From contig CM034531.1 in NCBI GenBank assembly GCA_020002185.1, positions 81,611,360-81,675,359 of the forward strand: a stretch of 64,000 bases of DNA. The letters are read 5' to 3'. Below, one piece after another: positions 35,546 to 46,118 of this stretch. The translations under genes and the position numbers were made by a program. Position 1 is the stretch's first letter, and the number at the start of each line of letters is the position of its first letter. This stretch comes from Paraescarpia echinospica. Taxonomy: Eukaryota > Annelida > Polychaeta > Sabellida > Siboglinidae. Below the pieces are notes generated by a model. That model worked only from the letters and a program-made list of their open reading frames with translations. It made no database searches and was not told where the DNA came from.

Positions 35546-37514
35546 ATGTAATTCTTAGTCACATGGCGATGACCCTGTCTAGTCTCGTCACTATTTTTGC
35601 GAGTTGTAAACACACCAAGCATTGCACAAACTACACAGTTTTTGAACTAGATATCATATTGATGTTTTTTTTAACAAAGAATCGTAATATAGTTATTTTA
35701 TTTGATATTACATTTGTTCAACTAAACATCTTTCTAAGTAATTTTTTCTCATTGGTTTACATTTTATGGGCATTAAATATTAAAAATTGATGTTAAATAC
35801 ACATGATTGTTTAGTCACTAATTTTGTGAGTTGTAAACATATAAGGCATGTATAAACTAAAACTAGCATTTGATATCACATGTACTAGTGTTGTTTTTTT
35901 GTAACAAAGAATCGTGATAAAAGTAACTTTTCTTTTTTATATGTACCTGACATTTTTTTAACCTCTTCCTAATTTTTGTTTCTATTGTTGCTTTGCATTT
36001 TATGTGCATGTGATGTGTATGTGATATTAAAAATTATTACATTATACATATCAAGTGCAGTGATTGTACCTGTAGTTGTATTGTGCTTTTAATTTTGTAG
36101 TCAATCTCATCAAATAGTTTCAATAAAATGTTTTTACTTTACATTGTCTTTACTTTAATTCACATGCATTTCTAACAACAATATGCAATTTAACAAGGAC
36201 ACCCATTACTGCAAAATGCAGACAAACAAAACTATCACATACAGGGGTGGATCCAGAAATCGAGCCTGGGGGCACAAAAACCTCCACTGGCAGCCGAACC
36301 AAATGGTGTACTCTAAATTTTGTCACTACCGAGCAGCCATAACTATAACTTCAGCCGCTCTGCTGTCTCGGCTGGAGTGGTGATATCGGAAGATGGGGGG
36401 GGGGGTGCTATTGAAACATTTTCGCCACTGCATAGGCATGATTATTATGAAAGTACAATCACTCGAAGGTTTGGCTATATTGTTTCACGTGTATTTACTT
36501 GCACTGTATATACAAATTTATATTTTCAACATAAATATTCAAAATTAATTTTTATAAATATAACTTTAAATTCAAAAAGTGAACTGCAAATGATTGAAAG
36601 TTTCACAAAAGCCCTATCAACCAAAGATGGTGTAAATGTACCCACATAAGATTGGTCAGAATAAAACATAATTGTTAAAACCAATCACATATGTTTGGAT
36701 ATCTTCCAATTATTATGCTATGATTTATATGTATATTTATATATCACATTTGTGTTGAAGCTGTCAAACAAAGTCATGAATTGCAATATGGAATGGGTCA
36801 GATTATTTGTGAAAATGAACAAGGTTTGACAGCACTACTACCCGTCAATATATATAATATTATATGTGTGTGTGTGGTATGTAACTTGTAAACTTTTTAA
36901 TTTCATTAACTTAATTAACTGGAAAGAAGGTTACAGGAAACAAAGTCACAAAGTAATTTTATTCGAAAAACACAGCTAATTAATGAGGAGGACATTTGGC
37001 TGGCAGTGGGTGAACCCATGGCAGTGTCCACAAAGTTCTGTTTACTCAGAGGGTGGATTACCACCTGTTACCATCCAAGGATCAATATACCCTTTGTTCT
37101 TTAGCTGGACTGCAAGGTTCCACTGCAAGCTGGCTAAACTTGTCTAAAGGCTGGCTGAGTCACTGTAAGTCTTTAGAAGAAGATTCCAGCAGTTAGTCAT
37201 GTCTTTTATAAGAGCAACAAAGGCATTTTATTATGGATTTCCTGGTTTTATTTAACAAACAAAAATGATTATAGCCTTTCAACTACTTGCAACTGTGGTT
37301 ATTAACTAGAGGTTTCTGACTGAAAAAGTTTGTTCCTTGAAGCGAAGCCTCTGTGGTTTCAGTACCATCAACGTGCAAACAATTTGTAAACTGTCTTGTC
37401 AGAAACCTAGCTGCCAACCCTGACTGTATTTGAATTGAATCATGCAAAGTAAGATGAAGTGAATTAATTAAATGAAACGGAAAATAAATTTACAAAATGT
37501 ATGAATGTAGAAGT

Positions 37515-37930
37515 ATAATAATAATAATTGCTTTATTCACAGACTCCATGCAACATGCAAGTTCTAAACAACAGTTACAACATACAGAATAAAAAACACC
37601 CGTCAACAAAATGTATATACAGGGAACTGAACCAGTATTTCCATATTCTAGACATGTATTTCACGTTACTATTAATAATGCTATGAATCAATATGTTTTT
37701 TGAGAACTGCAGTCGGCATAAAGATCTATATATGTTAAATTTCTAATAACAGCAGAACAGTTAGGCGAATTATTGTTAACAAACATTTCACTAGCACTAC
37801 AGTATCTGTCAACCTAACACCATTCGAAATATATTGTTGTAAGAGACATACAATTTCCTGATAGCATGTTATTGATAAATTGTAATGTTTTGGATGTGGT
37901 TTTTTTTCGTGAAAGACCAAAATAAAAAAA
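37515..37930 (-). mobile_element. Possible LINE 3' end
   Basis: On the minus strand the stretch ends with GAATAAAGCAATTATTATTAT, that is, a polyadenylation-like signal followed by an ATT run, as seen at LINE 3' ends. The frames before it are broken and not recognised. Weak evidence only. Confidence 0.25.
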
Positions 37931-38763
37931 TCAGAACTTCTATAATTTACATATACAAAAGAATTTGTAACTTAACAAAACATGGGCTGCAATTCTTTGT
38001 ATAGTAACGGTAATTCTCTGCTCTTTCACATAAATCAGTCGTAAGCTATCGATACATGTTATTGTTATGGACATTTTAACAGTATTGAGGGGTGGTGGTT
38101 TTCTGAACATAATAAGCAACATAATAATTCATATTATATTCATACGAATAAATATGCGTGGCTGACTCCTTTGAAATTACTAACCTGTCTCTAGAAGAAG
38201 TTTTGCGAACGCAGCGTCTGTTCTTAGACTTAGTATGTCTTACTCCAGCTAATTCTTTTGTGCCTTGTGAAGTTGTGTCGTTCTACAAATCCATATTGGT
38301 ATATCCCAAATAAACCGTCTGGCACGAATATTGTCGTTGTATGCGTAATTTTTCGCTGAGTCATATGTTCGAGGACGTCCCATCGCCGGTGTAAATGCCA
38401 TAAAATAAGAACGTGTTATATAAACACTTGCGAACACTGTATTATCAACAAAAAACGGCTTGATCGAGGCACCAATCTTGAGGGTCAGAGGTCAGTCTCG
38501 TCCAAATTCGCGAACACGATACTATTATATCAAATTTCCACTTCCAGATGCATGTCCAAGTTCAAGTAAGTGTTAGTAGTTTCGACTCCTTCGACGCGAA
38601 ACCAAATTCGAAATAGTTCGCAGTTTGTTTATTAATTTCAACAAAACGAAGTGGCACAAGTGCACCAACGAACTAGGATACAATAATGGATACTTGATAG
38701 CTTTGCTTTTCGGGAAATTATTCAGAAAAGTGAGGAGGATAAAATTGAACTGATATTGCAGGT

Positions 38764-40245
38764 TTAAATGCAAGGAGTATAGTAAACAAAAGAAATGAAC
38801 TAAACATTATGGTAGAAGATATTGACCCTCACATAATAGGTATAACCGAATCATGGGCAACCACCGATATATCAGATGCCGAATTGGGACTGACAGGATA
38901 TGTAATGTTTAGGAAAGATAGAATAGGAAGAAGGGGAGGTGGAGTTATTTTATATATTAAAGAATCTATCCAGGGTTATGAAATAAAATTAGACAGAGAA
39001 GCAGATTGCGAAGAAGCTGTTTGGTGTAACATAGTTACAGGAAACTCAACGTTAACGGTTGGATTAGTTTATCGAAGTCCAAACATAAGCATAGAAGAGA
39101 ATGAAAAAATACAAAACGCTATAAGGGAAGTGAGCAAACGGGACTGTGTTATTATGGGGGATTTTAACCATGGGCATATAAAATGGAAATCTCTACAGAG
39201 TATGGGTAGTGAGGACCACAAGTTTTTAGTTTTAGTACAAGATAGTTTCCTTTCTCAACATGTGCTAGAACCAACCAGGGGAGAGAATGTGTTAGACTTA
39301 GTTTTGTCCTCACAGAATGAATTAGTTGACAATGTTAAATTATGTGAGCCTCTGGGAAGTAGTGATCACAACCAGATACATTTTACCATCAAAGTAAAAT
39401 CAGAAAGAAATAATAAAAAGCAGTTGAGGAGAAATTTCCACAAAGGAAGATATAAGGAAATGAGGAAATATTTAGCAAAGATAGACTGGAATAATACACT
39501 GAAGAATAAGACAGCAACAGAATGCTGGAATATCTTAAAGAATGAAATAGAGTGCATCGTAGATAAATTTGTTCCCTTCAAAAAACAAGGGAAACGGACC
39601 AGAAAGAAATACTTATTGAAAGAAGCCATTAGAAAAATTAAGTATAAACAAATGATGTGGAAGTCATATAGACGTACTGGAAATGACGAAGACTACAACA
39701 TTTATAAAGAAGCACTAAACCAAGCTACAGCTGAAATTAGAAATTCAAAGAGAAGCTATGAACATAAATTAGCTTGTAATATAAAACATGACAGCAAGAG
39801 TTTTTATGCGTATGTTCGAAGCAAACAGAAAGTTCAGGATAAGGTCGGTCCTCTAGAAGATAGTGCTGGAAATATAATATCAGAAGGATTCTTAATGGCA
39901 GAAGACCTAAATGAGTATTTTAGTTCAGTGTTTACCAGAGAAGACACTAGTTCACTGCCAGTACCAGAGGCTAAGTTCAAGGGGGCAGAATCAGACTATT
40001 TAAGACAGTTAATTGTAACCCCAGAAATGGTAGCTAAGAAAATTAGGGCTATGAAGGAAAATAAATCACCTGGAGTGGATGATATTCCACCCAAACTACT
40101 AGTGGAAATTGTAGAACAAATTAGCATACCGCTTGCAACAGTTTTCAACTTGTCATTAGAAGAGGGAGTGGTTCCTTTAGAATGGAAAGAAGCAAACATT
40201 ATACCGTTATTTAAAAAAGGTTCGAGAAACAAGTCAGAACTATAG
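38764..40245 (+). CDS. CR1 ORF2: endonuclease and start of RT
   Basis: The frame reads LNARSIVNKRNELNIM from 38764. The endonuclease (EEP fold) shows IGITESWATT with the catalytic Glu (about residue 37), GGGVILYI, VGLVYRSPN and IMGDFNHGHIKW (GDFN intact). LEPTRGENVLDLVL and GSSDHNQIHF (SDH intact, about residue 200) follow. After the linker (WNILKNEIECIVDKFVPFKK) comes the RT entry KSPGVDDIPPKLL and WKEANIIPLFKKGSRNKSE. Compared with the copy at 9190, two bases are missing at NKSE-NYRP (about 40238), which shifts the frame and ends this ORF at 40245. The endonuclease itself looks complete. The ATG at 38809 is internal, not the natural start. Confidence 0.9.
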   Translation, partial: LNARSIVNKRNELNIMVEDIDPHIIGITESWATTDISDAELGLTGYVMFRKDRIGRRGGGVILYIKESIQGYEIKLDREADCEEAVWCNIVTGNSTLTVGLVYRSPNISIEENEKIQNAIREVSKRDCVIMGDFNHGHIKWKSLQSMGSEDHKFLVLVQDSFLSQHVLEPTRGENVLDLVLSSQNELVDNVKLCEPLGSSDHNQIHFTIKVKSERNNKKQLRRNFHKGRYKEMRKYLAKIDWNNTLKNKTATECWNILKNEIECIVDKFVPFKKQGKRTRKKYLLKEAIRKIKYKQMMWKSYRRTGNDEDYNIYKEALNQATAEIRNSKRSYEHKLACNIKHDSKSFYAYVRSKQKVQDKVGPLEDSAGNIISEGFLMAEDLNEYFSSVFTREDTSSLPVPEAKFKGAESDYLRQLIVTPEMVAKKIRAMKENKSPGVDDIPPKLLVEIVEQISIPLATVFNLSLEEGVVPLEWKEANIIPLFKKGSRNKSEL

Positions 40246-41469
40246 ACCAGTGAGTTTAACATCAGTGATTTGTAAATTATTAGAAAGACTAATTAAAGAT
40301 CACATGGTGGATTTTCTTGTTAAACATAACTTAATAAAACCATCTCAACATGGGTTTCTAAAAGCGTGGTCATGCTTAACAAATATGTTATGTTTTTTGG
40401 AAGATATCACTAAGTGGGTAGATGATGGATTACCAGTAGATATCATCTACTTAGATTTTCAAAAAGCTTTCGACAAAGTGCCACATCAGAGATTACTGCT
40501 TAAACTAAAAGCCCATGGCATAGGAAATGGTATAATTAACTGGATAGAAAAATGGCTGATTGACAACGGGTAGTTGTTGATGGGGAGGCTTCAAACTGGA
40601 AATCAGTTTTGAGTGGGGTTCCACAGGGATCAGTACTGGGACCTATATTATTCTTAATATATATAAACGATTTGGACGATGATATAGCTAGCAAGGTGTT
40701 GAAATTTGCAGATGATACAAAAGTGTTTAGAAGGATTAAAAGTGATGGGGATAGACAGCATTTACAAGATGATCTTGACAGGTTGATCAAATGGTCTGAA
40801 AAGTGGCAAATGTTGTTCAATTTTGGGAAATGTAAATGCCTCCACACAGGACATGGGAACGAATATGTAGAATATACAATGGGGGGAACTGTACTAAGTA
40901 CTACTGTAAAAGAAAAAGACTTAGGGCTGACAATTAGTGCTGACATGAAGGTTTCAGAGCAGTGTGGAATTGCAGCTTCAAAAGGAAATCAAATCCTTGG
41001 ATTGATTAGGCGAAATATAGCATATAAAGGAAAAGAACTAATAATACCGCTGTACAAAACAATAGTTAGGCCTCATTTAGAATATTGTATACAAGCGTGG
41101 AGGCCATACCGCAAGAAGGACATAGATATGCTAGAAAGAGTACAGAGGAGAGCGACTAAAATGATACCAAAACTGAGGGATCTTAGTTATGAAAAACGCC
41201 TAAAAGAATGTGGTTTAACAACACTAGAGACCAGGAGATTGAGAGGAGATCAGATAGAAGTGTTTAAAATATTGAATGGTTATGAAAATATTGATAGAAA
41301 TATGTTTTTTTCAGTTAAGAAAGATAGAAAGACTAGAGGACATGAAGTTACATTAGTAAAGGAGCAGTGTAGATTAGACGTGAGAAAGTTCTCATTTTCA
41401 CAAAGGACTGTGAATGAATGGAACAGATTATCTGATGATTGTGTGGGTGCTAGTAGTGTGAATGTTTAA
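40246..41469 (+). pseudogene. CR1 ORF2: RT domain and C-terminus, frame-broken
   Basis: Continues with SLTSVICKLLERLIKDHMVD, IIYLDFQKAFDKVPHQRLL (motif A) and WLIDNG, where a deletion relative to the copy near 9515 shifts the frame (about 40570). It then runs GVPQGSVLGPILFLIYIND (motif B, about 40612) and KFADDTKVF (motif C, both Asp kept, about 40708). The thumb has VRPHLEYCIQAWRPYRKKD, LERVQRRATKMIPKL, and the C-terminus FSFSQRTVNEWNRL. The final frame ends at 41469. Only a few changes separate this copy from an intact frame, so it is the youngest of the three copies of the family here. Confidence 0.9.
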
Positions 41470-41561
41470 AAATAAAATCGACACATACCTCAGAAGGGCT
41501 GGATATATGTAGATAAAAGGGTTGGACTCTCGATAAGCCAAAGGGCTTCCTTGTCCACCTG

Positions 41562-41610
41562 CCATCTAGAGTTAATTCTCTGGATGGCAATCTTGTTAAA
41601 TCTTGTTAAA
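41562..41610 (+). other. CR1 3' UTR hairpin and end repeats
   Basis: CCATCTAGAG (41562 on) pairs with CTCTGGATGG (ending 41587), with one mismatch. It is followed by AATCTTGTTA repeated twice, the short end repeats typical of CR1-clade elements. Confidence 0.8.
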
Positions 41611-42130
41611 TGACGTCACTATCTAGGTCAAAGTCAAAGGTCAAGATCAAATATTTAGGTCAAGGTCAGAAATAAAATATATAGGTCAAGATCAAGTGGC
41701 TTCACATGACGGATAGGTCCATAACTACAAATAGCGCCCATGGCGGGCAAGTGGTGAACTACACGAGTACTGCCTAAATTCGTGTTTCTTAGTTTTGACA
41801 CATAACGCCACCTGGCGGAATTTTGATGAACTAAATATATAGACCCAAATTCACTACTGCGTAAATTCGTCTCTTATTTTTTCAAATAAATGGCGTCTGA
41901 CGGATAGATCATGAACTACAAATACCACCCCTGGTAGATAAGTCGTGAACTAAATATGGGTCCTGCCTAAATTGGTGCATCTTATTTATGAAAATTGGCG
42001 CCCTTTGGTGGAAAGGTCATGTACTGAAAAAGAAGTACAAATAATTACCTCTGACGGATAGTCGGTGAACTAAATATCAATGCTGCTTAATTTTATTATA
42101 AAAATATGTCAAAGACGTGTTTAAATAGGT

Positions 42131-42148
42131 CATTGCGCATGCGCAATG
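42131..42148. promoter_or_regulatory. NRF1-like palindrome, copy 1
   Basis: CATTGCGCATGCGCAATG is a perfect 18-bp palindrome containing TGCGCATGCGCA, the consensus of nuclear respiratory factor 1. There is no gene directly next to it. Confidence 0.45.
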
Positions 42149-42453
42149 GTTTGTTTTCTTATGTCTCATAGGTAGTGTACCATTTTTCAGGTATAACGCC
42201 CTGTTGGCGTGACATTTACAACTAAAAATAACCCTGTTTTGTGGTTTGATGATGCCATTGATGGCATAAATTCAACTGCAGTTATTAATGACTGGTTGAC
42301 TGTTTTAAACTATTCGACATATAGTGTCTTCTCTGCTGTAACATAAGTGGAGGATCATTTTTTAAGTATATCACCCCCTAGCCAGTATCTTTTCGAACTA
42401 TAAAATAGGTCGAATTATTACATTAAATGGGTCAGTGACGTCATAAAATAGGT

Positions 42454-42471
42454 CATTGCGCACGCGCAATG
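42454..42471. promoter_or_regulatory. NRF1-like palindrome, copy 2
   Basis: CATTGCGCACGCGCAATG differs from copy 1 by one base and still fits YGCGCAYGCGCR. Copy 2 lies 323 bp after copy 1 inside a larger duplication; a TGACGTCA stands at about 42436. Confidence 0.45.
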
Positions 42472-43051
42472 GTGTCTTTTGTTATCCCCTATAGGTTGTC
42501 GACCATTTGTTTAGGCATAGGGCCCTCCTAACCTATACATTCACAACTATAAAATAGGTCCAAACCTGACGAATGGGTAGACAACTTGTAAAATAGGTAA
42601 AACCATGTCATTTCCGGTTACCATACAGATCTATGACCTTCCCATCACTCTGTTTGCACATGTTTGCCTACCGATGTCTCTTATTACTAGCATACGTTGA
42701 CTGCTTCCTGTATTAACAAATAGGTGTTTGTCAATTTTTGTGTACCTATGTATGTTATTAATAGCAGACGTGAAGTGATTCCTGAACATGTAACATTCTT
42801 TCGGACATCTTTATGAACAAAATCAAGGTCTCCCTATCTGTTAACAGTCGTCAGTGCTATAGTTTGTAATCAAAGATACAGTTTTACAAAGGACATTTGC
42901 ACTTACCTCGGTTGGTCGCGTGTTTGCAAACTGTTTTGAACTGGTATTCGATGTGCAAGTGAGATCTACTCTGCAGTCCGTTCGTGTACTTTCTACTCTG
43001 AGGTCCGTGCTCGTTCGGCACGCCCACATGACTTTTCGGCACATTCACTAA

Positions 43052-43060
43052 CTATATAAG
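43052..43060 (+). promoter_or_regulatory. TATA box of NADAR gene
   Basis: CTATATAAG at about 43052-43060 lies 55 bp before the ATG at 43107, which places a transcription start near 43083 and gives a leader of about 25 bases. Confidence 0.55.
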
Positions 43061-43106
43061 CGCGGTGTTTTGCCAATCGGACCGTCATTCGTATCACTAT
43101 AGCATC

Positions 43107-43935
43107 ATGGCTAACATCATGTTGAAAACACCCGACTACCACACTCCTGCGACCTTCAGCGACGTAGACGAACCGTGTTGCCGACTGCTCGCGGCATCTG
43201 GCAGCCGACCACAGTCACCGGATGTCAACCGACCACCATCAACGTTGTACCACGATAGTACTATGGCTAACGCCAACCTCAAAACACCCAACTACCACGC
43301 GCCTGCAGCCTTCAGCGACAGCGACGTTGACGAACCAACTAGCCGACCGTTCGCGGCATCTGTCAGCCGACCACATTCATCGTCTGTCAACCGACCAGCC
43401 ATATCGTCAAGCCTCTACGCACTGGAACCGGAACCCCAACCCGAACTGAAGGTCGCTGTGAAACCGAAACAAGTTGAATTTTCAGGGGCCGAACCCCTTG
43501 TCAAACCTTTACCCATGCAGGCTCGAAGCATTCGATCGGGTCTTTAATTCGGTCGAGCATGCCTATCAATACAGGAAGACATTGTATCACGGCGACGTCG
43601 AAGCTGCAAAACACGCGCACTTGACAAAACGAAAAAGCAAACAGATTGGAGATATGAGATCTGGTTGGAACGATGTCCGTGTTCAATGGATGCAAGATTT
43701 GCTCCTAGCAAAGTTCAAGGCATCAACGGATTTGAGAGCCGTATTGTTAGCAACCGGAAATGCTGAACTGGTGGAGCGTGTACCATCGAAAGAAAGAGAG
43801 CTTTTGGGGACTTGGACGTGGCTACAAAAACGGTCGAAACACTCTCGGAAAACTATTGTGCGATGTCCGCGACAACCACTTGTAGACACTACGTTGTATA
43901 ATATCAAGAGTTGGTTGCAAGACTCTGTATCATAG
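43107..43935 (+). CDS. NADAR/YbiA-domain protein, single exon, one frame break
   Basis: The ATG at 43107 has A at -3 and G at +4. The first frame (43107-43547) has a 52-codon tandem duplication at its start: MANIMLKTPDYH and MANANLKTPNYH, the second ATG exactly 156 bp on. It goes on to KQVEF at about 43480. The NADAR domain follows in the next frame: QGPNPLSNLYPC, VFNSVEHAYQYRK, GWNDVRVQWMQDLLLAKF and LRAVLLATGNAELVE, stop at 43935. The junction is a run of four T; three would keep one frame. NADAR proteins are N-glycosidases acting on riboflavin-pathway intermediates or ADP-ribosylated guanine; which applies here is unknown. No introns, TATA box before and AATAAA at 43999 after: a compact gene, possibly a retrocopy or mobile passenger. 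The shift may be a mutation, a sequence error or programmed. Confidence 0.7.
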
Positions 43936-43998
43936 CAGTGACGAAACCATTTCCAGTATCTGGTTCTTGCAGTTATGTAAATACGTTTGTGTTGTACG

Positions 43999-44004
43999 AA
44001 TAAA
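43999..44004 (+). terminator. Polyadenylation signal
   Basis: AATAAA 64 bases after the NADAR stop, followed by a GT-rich stretch (TTGTGTCTTTTTTGT) fitting a downstream element. Confidence 0.6.
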
Positions 44005-44370
44005 ATGTGCAAACCTTATCTTGTGTCTTTTTTGTAGTATAATACAAAACGTTGGGAACCTTACTAATAGTCTTACACTTTACAACTAAAGAGAGACTAT
44101 CAGTATTGTCAAAGTTAGGGTTATCGATTTACGTAAAACAGGTTCATGTACGATAGGCAAAACACAGGAACAGTACCATGGATCAATCTTAACCAAACTA
44201 AGACCAACGACTTCCATGAACCAAACTTAACCAAACATACACAGAACCAGATACATCGCATGAGACTACGGACGAAATATCGCACATGTCGAGTCCTTCT
44301 GGAATACGCGACAGTCCATCAGCGTTGGAATGTCTGATCCCAGGCCTTTTCCACACAGTGGACTGGTAGA
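44005..44370. other. Non-coding stretch, no gene seen
   Basis: Nothing recognised; short open frames only. Confidence 0.4.
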
Positions 44371-44372
44371 AC

Positions 44373-44462
44373 TCGAGTGTGTGTGTGTGTGTGTGTGTAG
44401 GGGTGTGTGTGTGTGAGTGTGTATGTGTGTGTGGGTGGGTGTAGGGGTGTGTGTGTGTGGGT
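44373..44462. repeat. GT microsatellite
   Basis: Interrupted (GT)n with GGGTG interruptions; it is split by the MITE that follows and resumes at 45220. Confidence 0.9.
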
Positions 44463-45219
44463 CAGGGTTGGGGCCGAAGTGTACTCGTTACTCGTACTCG
44501 GGTACTGATTTTTCACGAAGTACTCGTTACTCGTACTTTTACTCGTATATATTAAAGAACTCGTACTCGTTACGTTTATCATAACATCATATATCATGAT
44601 CTTCAGTACAAATGTCTCATATTTTGTACTGATGTCATGATATCCTCATTGTATAAGAGCTCTGGGTTGTCATGAACACTCTTTACTGACTGGTTCAGAT
44701 CACGTGAACAAGACTGACCATCACATCAATGACCTATACTGGCACTTGATTGTCAAATAAGCCCACAATGGCTTCAAAAAGTCTCCACACTGTGAGATTT
44801 GCCACATATCTTGAAAGGCATAGCTGTTTACAGTCACATTGTGAACAGGCTCAAGGCTGCATAAGTGAATGAAATAGGGATAGGTGGAATGGGGACAAAG
44901 GTGGAATGCTCAGGTGTAGCACTAGTCCAGTGTCTAGATTTCTACCAGTCCAAATCTGTTTTGGTGTTAAAAAATTTGTCAGAATGTGTGACTGCGCAGC
45001 TAGAGGAGCAGTTGGACACATGATTAACGAAAATTATATTAAGTACAAGTGCTCGAGTACTTTCAAAAGTACCCGTATGAGTACTTTCAAAAGTAATCGT
45101 ACTCGTTACTCGAGTACTCTCTCGTATGAAGTATTCGTTACTCGTATTTGTACTCGTACATATCACAGTACTCATACTCGTTACTCGAGTACTTTAGTCG
45201 GGTACTCGCCCCAACCCTG
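44463..45219. mobile_element. hAT-like MITE with TACTCG subterminal arrays
   Basis: 12-bp inverted ends, CAGGGTTGGGGC (44463-44474) and GCCCCAACCCTG (45208-45219), enclose dense GTACTCGTTACTCG words near both ends. The flanking 8-mers GTGTGGGT and GTGTGTGT fit an 8-bp target duplication in the GT repeat. The 5' CAGGG and 8-bp duplication point to the hAT superfamily. Non-coding. Confidence 0.8.
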
Positions 45220-45232
45220 GTGTGTGTGTGCT

Positions 45233-45362
45233 AACCTCTCCATCGTCGACACACTTCCGGGAATGTTAGAACTGCAGAGGCAGCCATTACAGTCACATGA
45301 CTTCAGGTGTGACGGAACTTCTAGCGTAGCGCCCCTAGTGTATAAATACGTGGGCACCATCT
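45233..45362. repeat. Local duplication, copy 1, with TATA-like site
   Basis: CGTCGACACACTTCCGGGAA through AGCGTAGCGCCCCTAGTG to CCATCTAACGGGTAAA recurs, diverged, at 45951-46100. A TATAAATA at about 45341 could be a promoter, but no ORF follows it closely. Confidence 0.6.
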
Positions 45363-45407
45363 AACGGGTAAACAATTCACTTGTCGGAACTTATACTTAG
45401 ACCAGCG

Positions 45408-45695
45408 ACTTTCACTGACAAACTTGCAAACAAACGTACAAACCTATTTTTAAACTTACAAATTTGCAAACTTTCACTGACAAACTTGCAAACAAACCTA
45501 CAAACATACTTTTAAACTTACAAATTTGCAAACTTTCACTGACAAATTTGCGAACAAACCTACAAACATACTTTTAAACTTACAAATTTGCAAACTTTCA
45601 CTGACAAATTTGCAAACAAACGTACAAACATACTTTTAAACTTACAAATTTGCAAACTTTCAGTGACAAACGTGCAAACAAACGTACTTTCCACA
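45408..45695. repeat. 62-bp tandem repeat, about 4.6 units
   Basis: Unit starts (ACTTTCACTGACAAA) at 45408, 45470, 45532, 45594 and 45656; the period is exactly 62. AT-rich and non-coding. Confidence 0.95.
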
Positions 45696-45950
45696 GTGAG
45701 TTTCAAGACGTACACCTCACTTTTCCCATTTCACTGACAACAATTGTTTTGTCAACGTGTCGGTGTGGATAGCATTCAATATACCTAAGTGAATTTGAAA
45801 ACTGCTACGAGCGAAAACGACTATGTCGATAACAAGTAAGGACAATTACGTGACATGAGTTCATTCAAAGAGATGTCCTTCACGATTCCCGACGCCACTC
45901 AACGGACACCAATGTAACTAGTCAGAGTAACGCCATCTACCTGCCATGAC

Positions 45951-46100
45951 AGTTCGTCGACACACTTCCGGGAATGGTGGAACCGTAGAGGCCCCATGAC
46001 AGTCAAGCAACTTCCGGTACGACGTCACTTCCGGCGTAGCGCTCCCTAGTGGATAATGGGAGTACTACGTTACATGATGCCGCCATCTAGCGGGTAAAAT
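45951..46100. repeat. Local duplication, copy 2
   Basis: A diverged partner of 45233-45362 (CGTCGACACACTTCCGGGAA, CGGCGTAGCGCTCCCTAGTG, CCATCTAGCGGGTAAA). Here the TATA-like site is changed to GGATAATGGG. Confidence 0.6.
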
Positions 46101-46118
46101 ATCTAATTAGGATTAGAC

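Larger units (their letters stand above)
32307..38763. mobile_element. 6.46 kb insertion with TTAA-type junction and imperfect inverted ends
   Basis: The insertion sits between two copies of GTTTAAA inside CR1 ORF2. Its left end AGGTGCATAATCAGTTCG and inverted right end ACCTGCAATATCAGTTCA agree at 13 of 18 positions, sharing TGCA and ATCAGTTC. A TTAA core would fit piggyBac or Kolobok target choice, but I saw no transposase. The longest frames are about 110 codons and look random. A SINE remnant (35331-35545) and a possible LINE 3' end (37515-37930) lie within, so the insertion is either old or itself composite. A G run at 36396-36406 and several hundred bases of AT-rich filler have no visible role. 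Confidence 0.6.
30200..41611 (+). mobile_element. Near full-length CR1 LINE split by a 6.46 kb insertion
   Basis: The order is: 5' UTR (about 30200-30780), ORF1 (30781-32183, one shift), and ORF2 start overlapping ORF1's end (from about 32171). The insertion occupies 32307-38763. ORF2 continues (38764-41469, two breaks), then a 3' UTR with hairpin and a 10-bp end repeat (41588-41610). GTTTAAA stands at both junctions. If the insertion and one GTTTAAA are removed, ORF2 reads through as GYKCVC-LNARSIVNK, the canonical start of the CR1 endonuclease. That frame match is the main evidence that both halves are one element. The 5' border is approximate. Truncated relatives lie at 8965 and 61215. Confidence 0.85.
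41612..42840. repeat. Degenerate local duplications, AGGTCA words and TAGGTCA-type units
   Basis: The first 90 bases carry six AGGTCA/AAGTCA-like words (microsatellite-like). From 41700 to 42600 blocks such as GGATAGGTC-TGAACTA-AAATA recur with poor spacing, and a block of roughly 320 bp around CATTGCGC is duplicated. No coding sequence is seen. Confidence 0.5.

Noticed and set aside
41618..41700. AGGTCA words read as nuclear receptor sites
   Set aside because: They form a short microsatellite-like run after a LINE tail, with no gene nearby.
44906..45364. 152-codon plus-strand ORF
   Set aside because: It lies mostly inside the hAT-like MITE and its TACTCG arrays.
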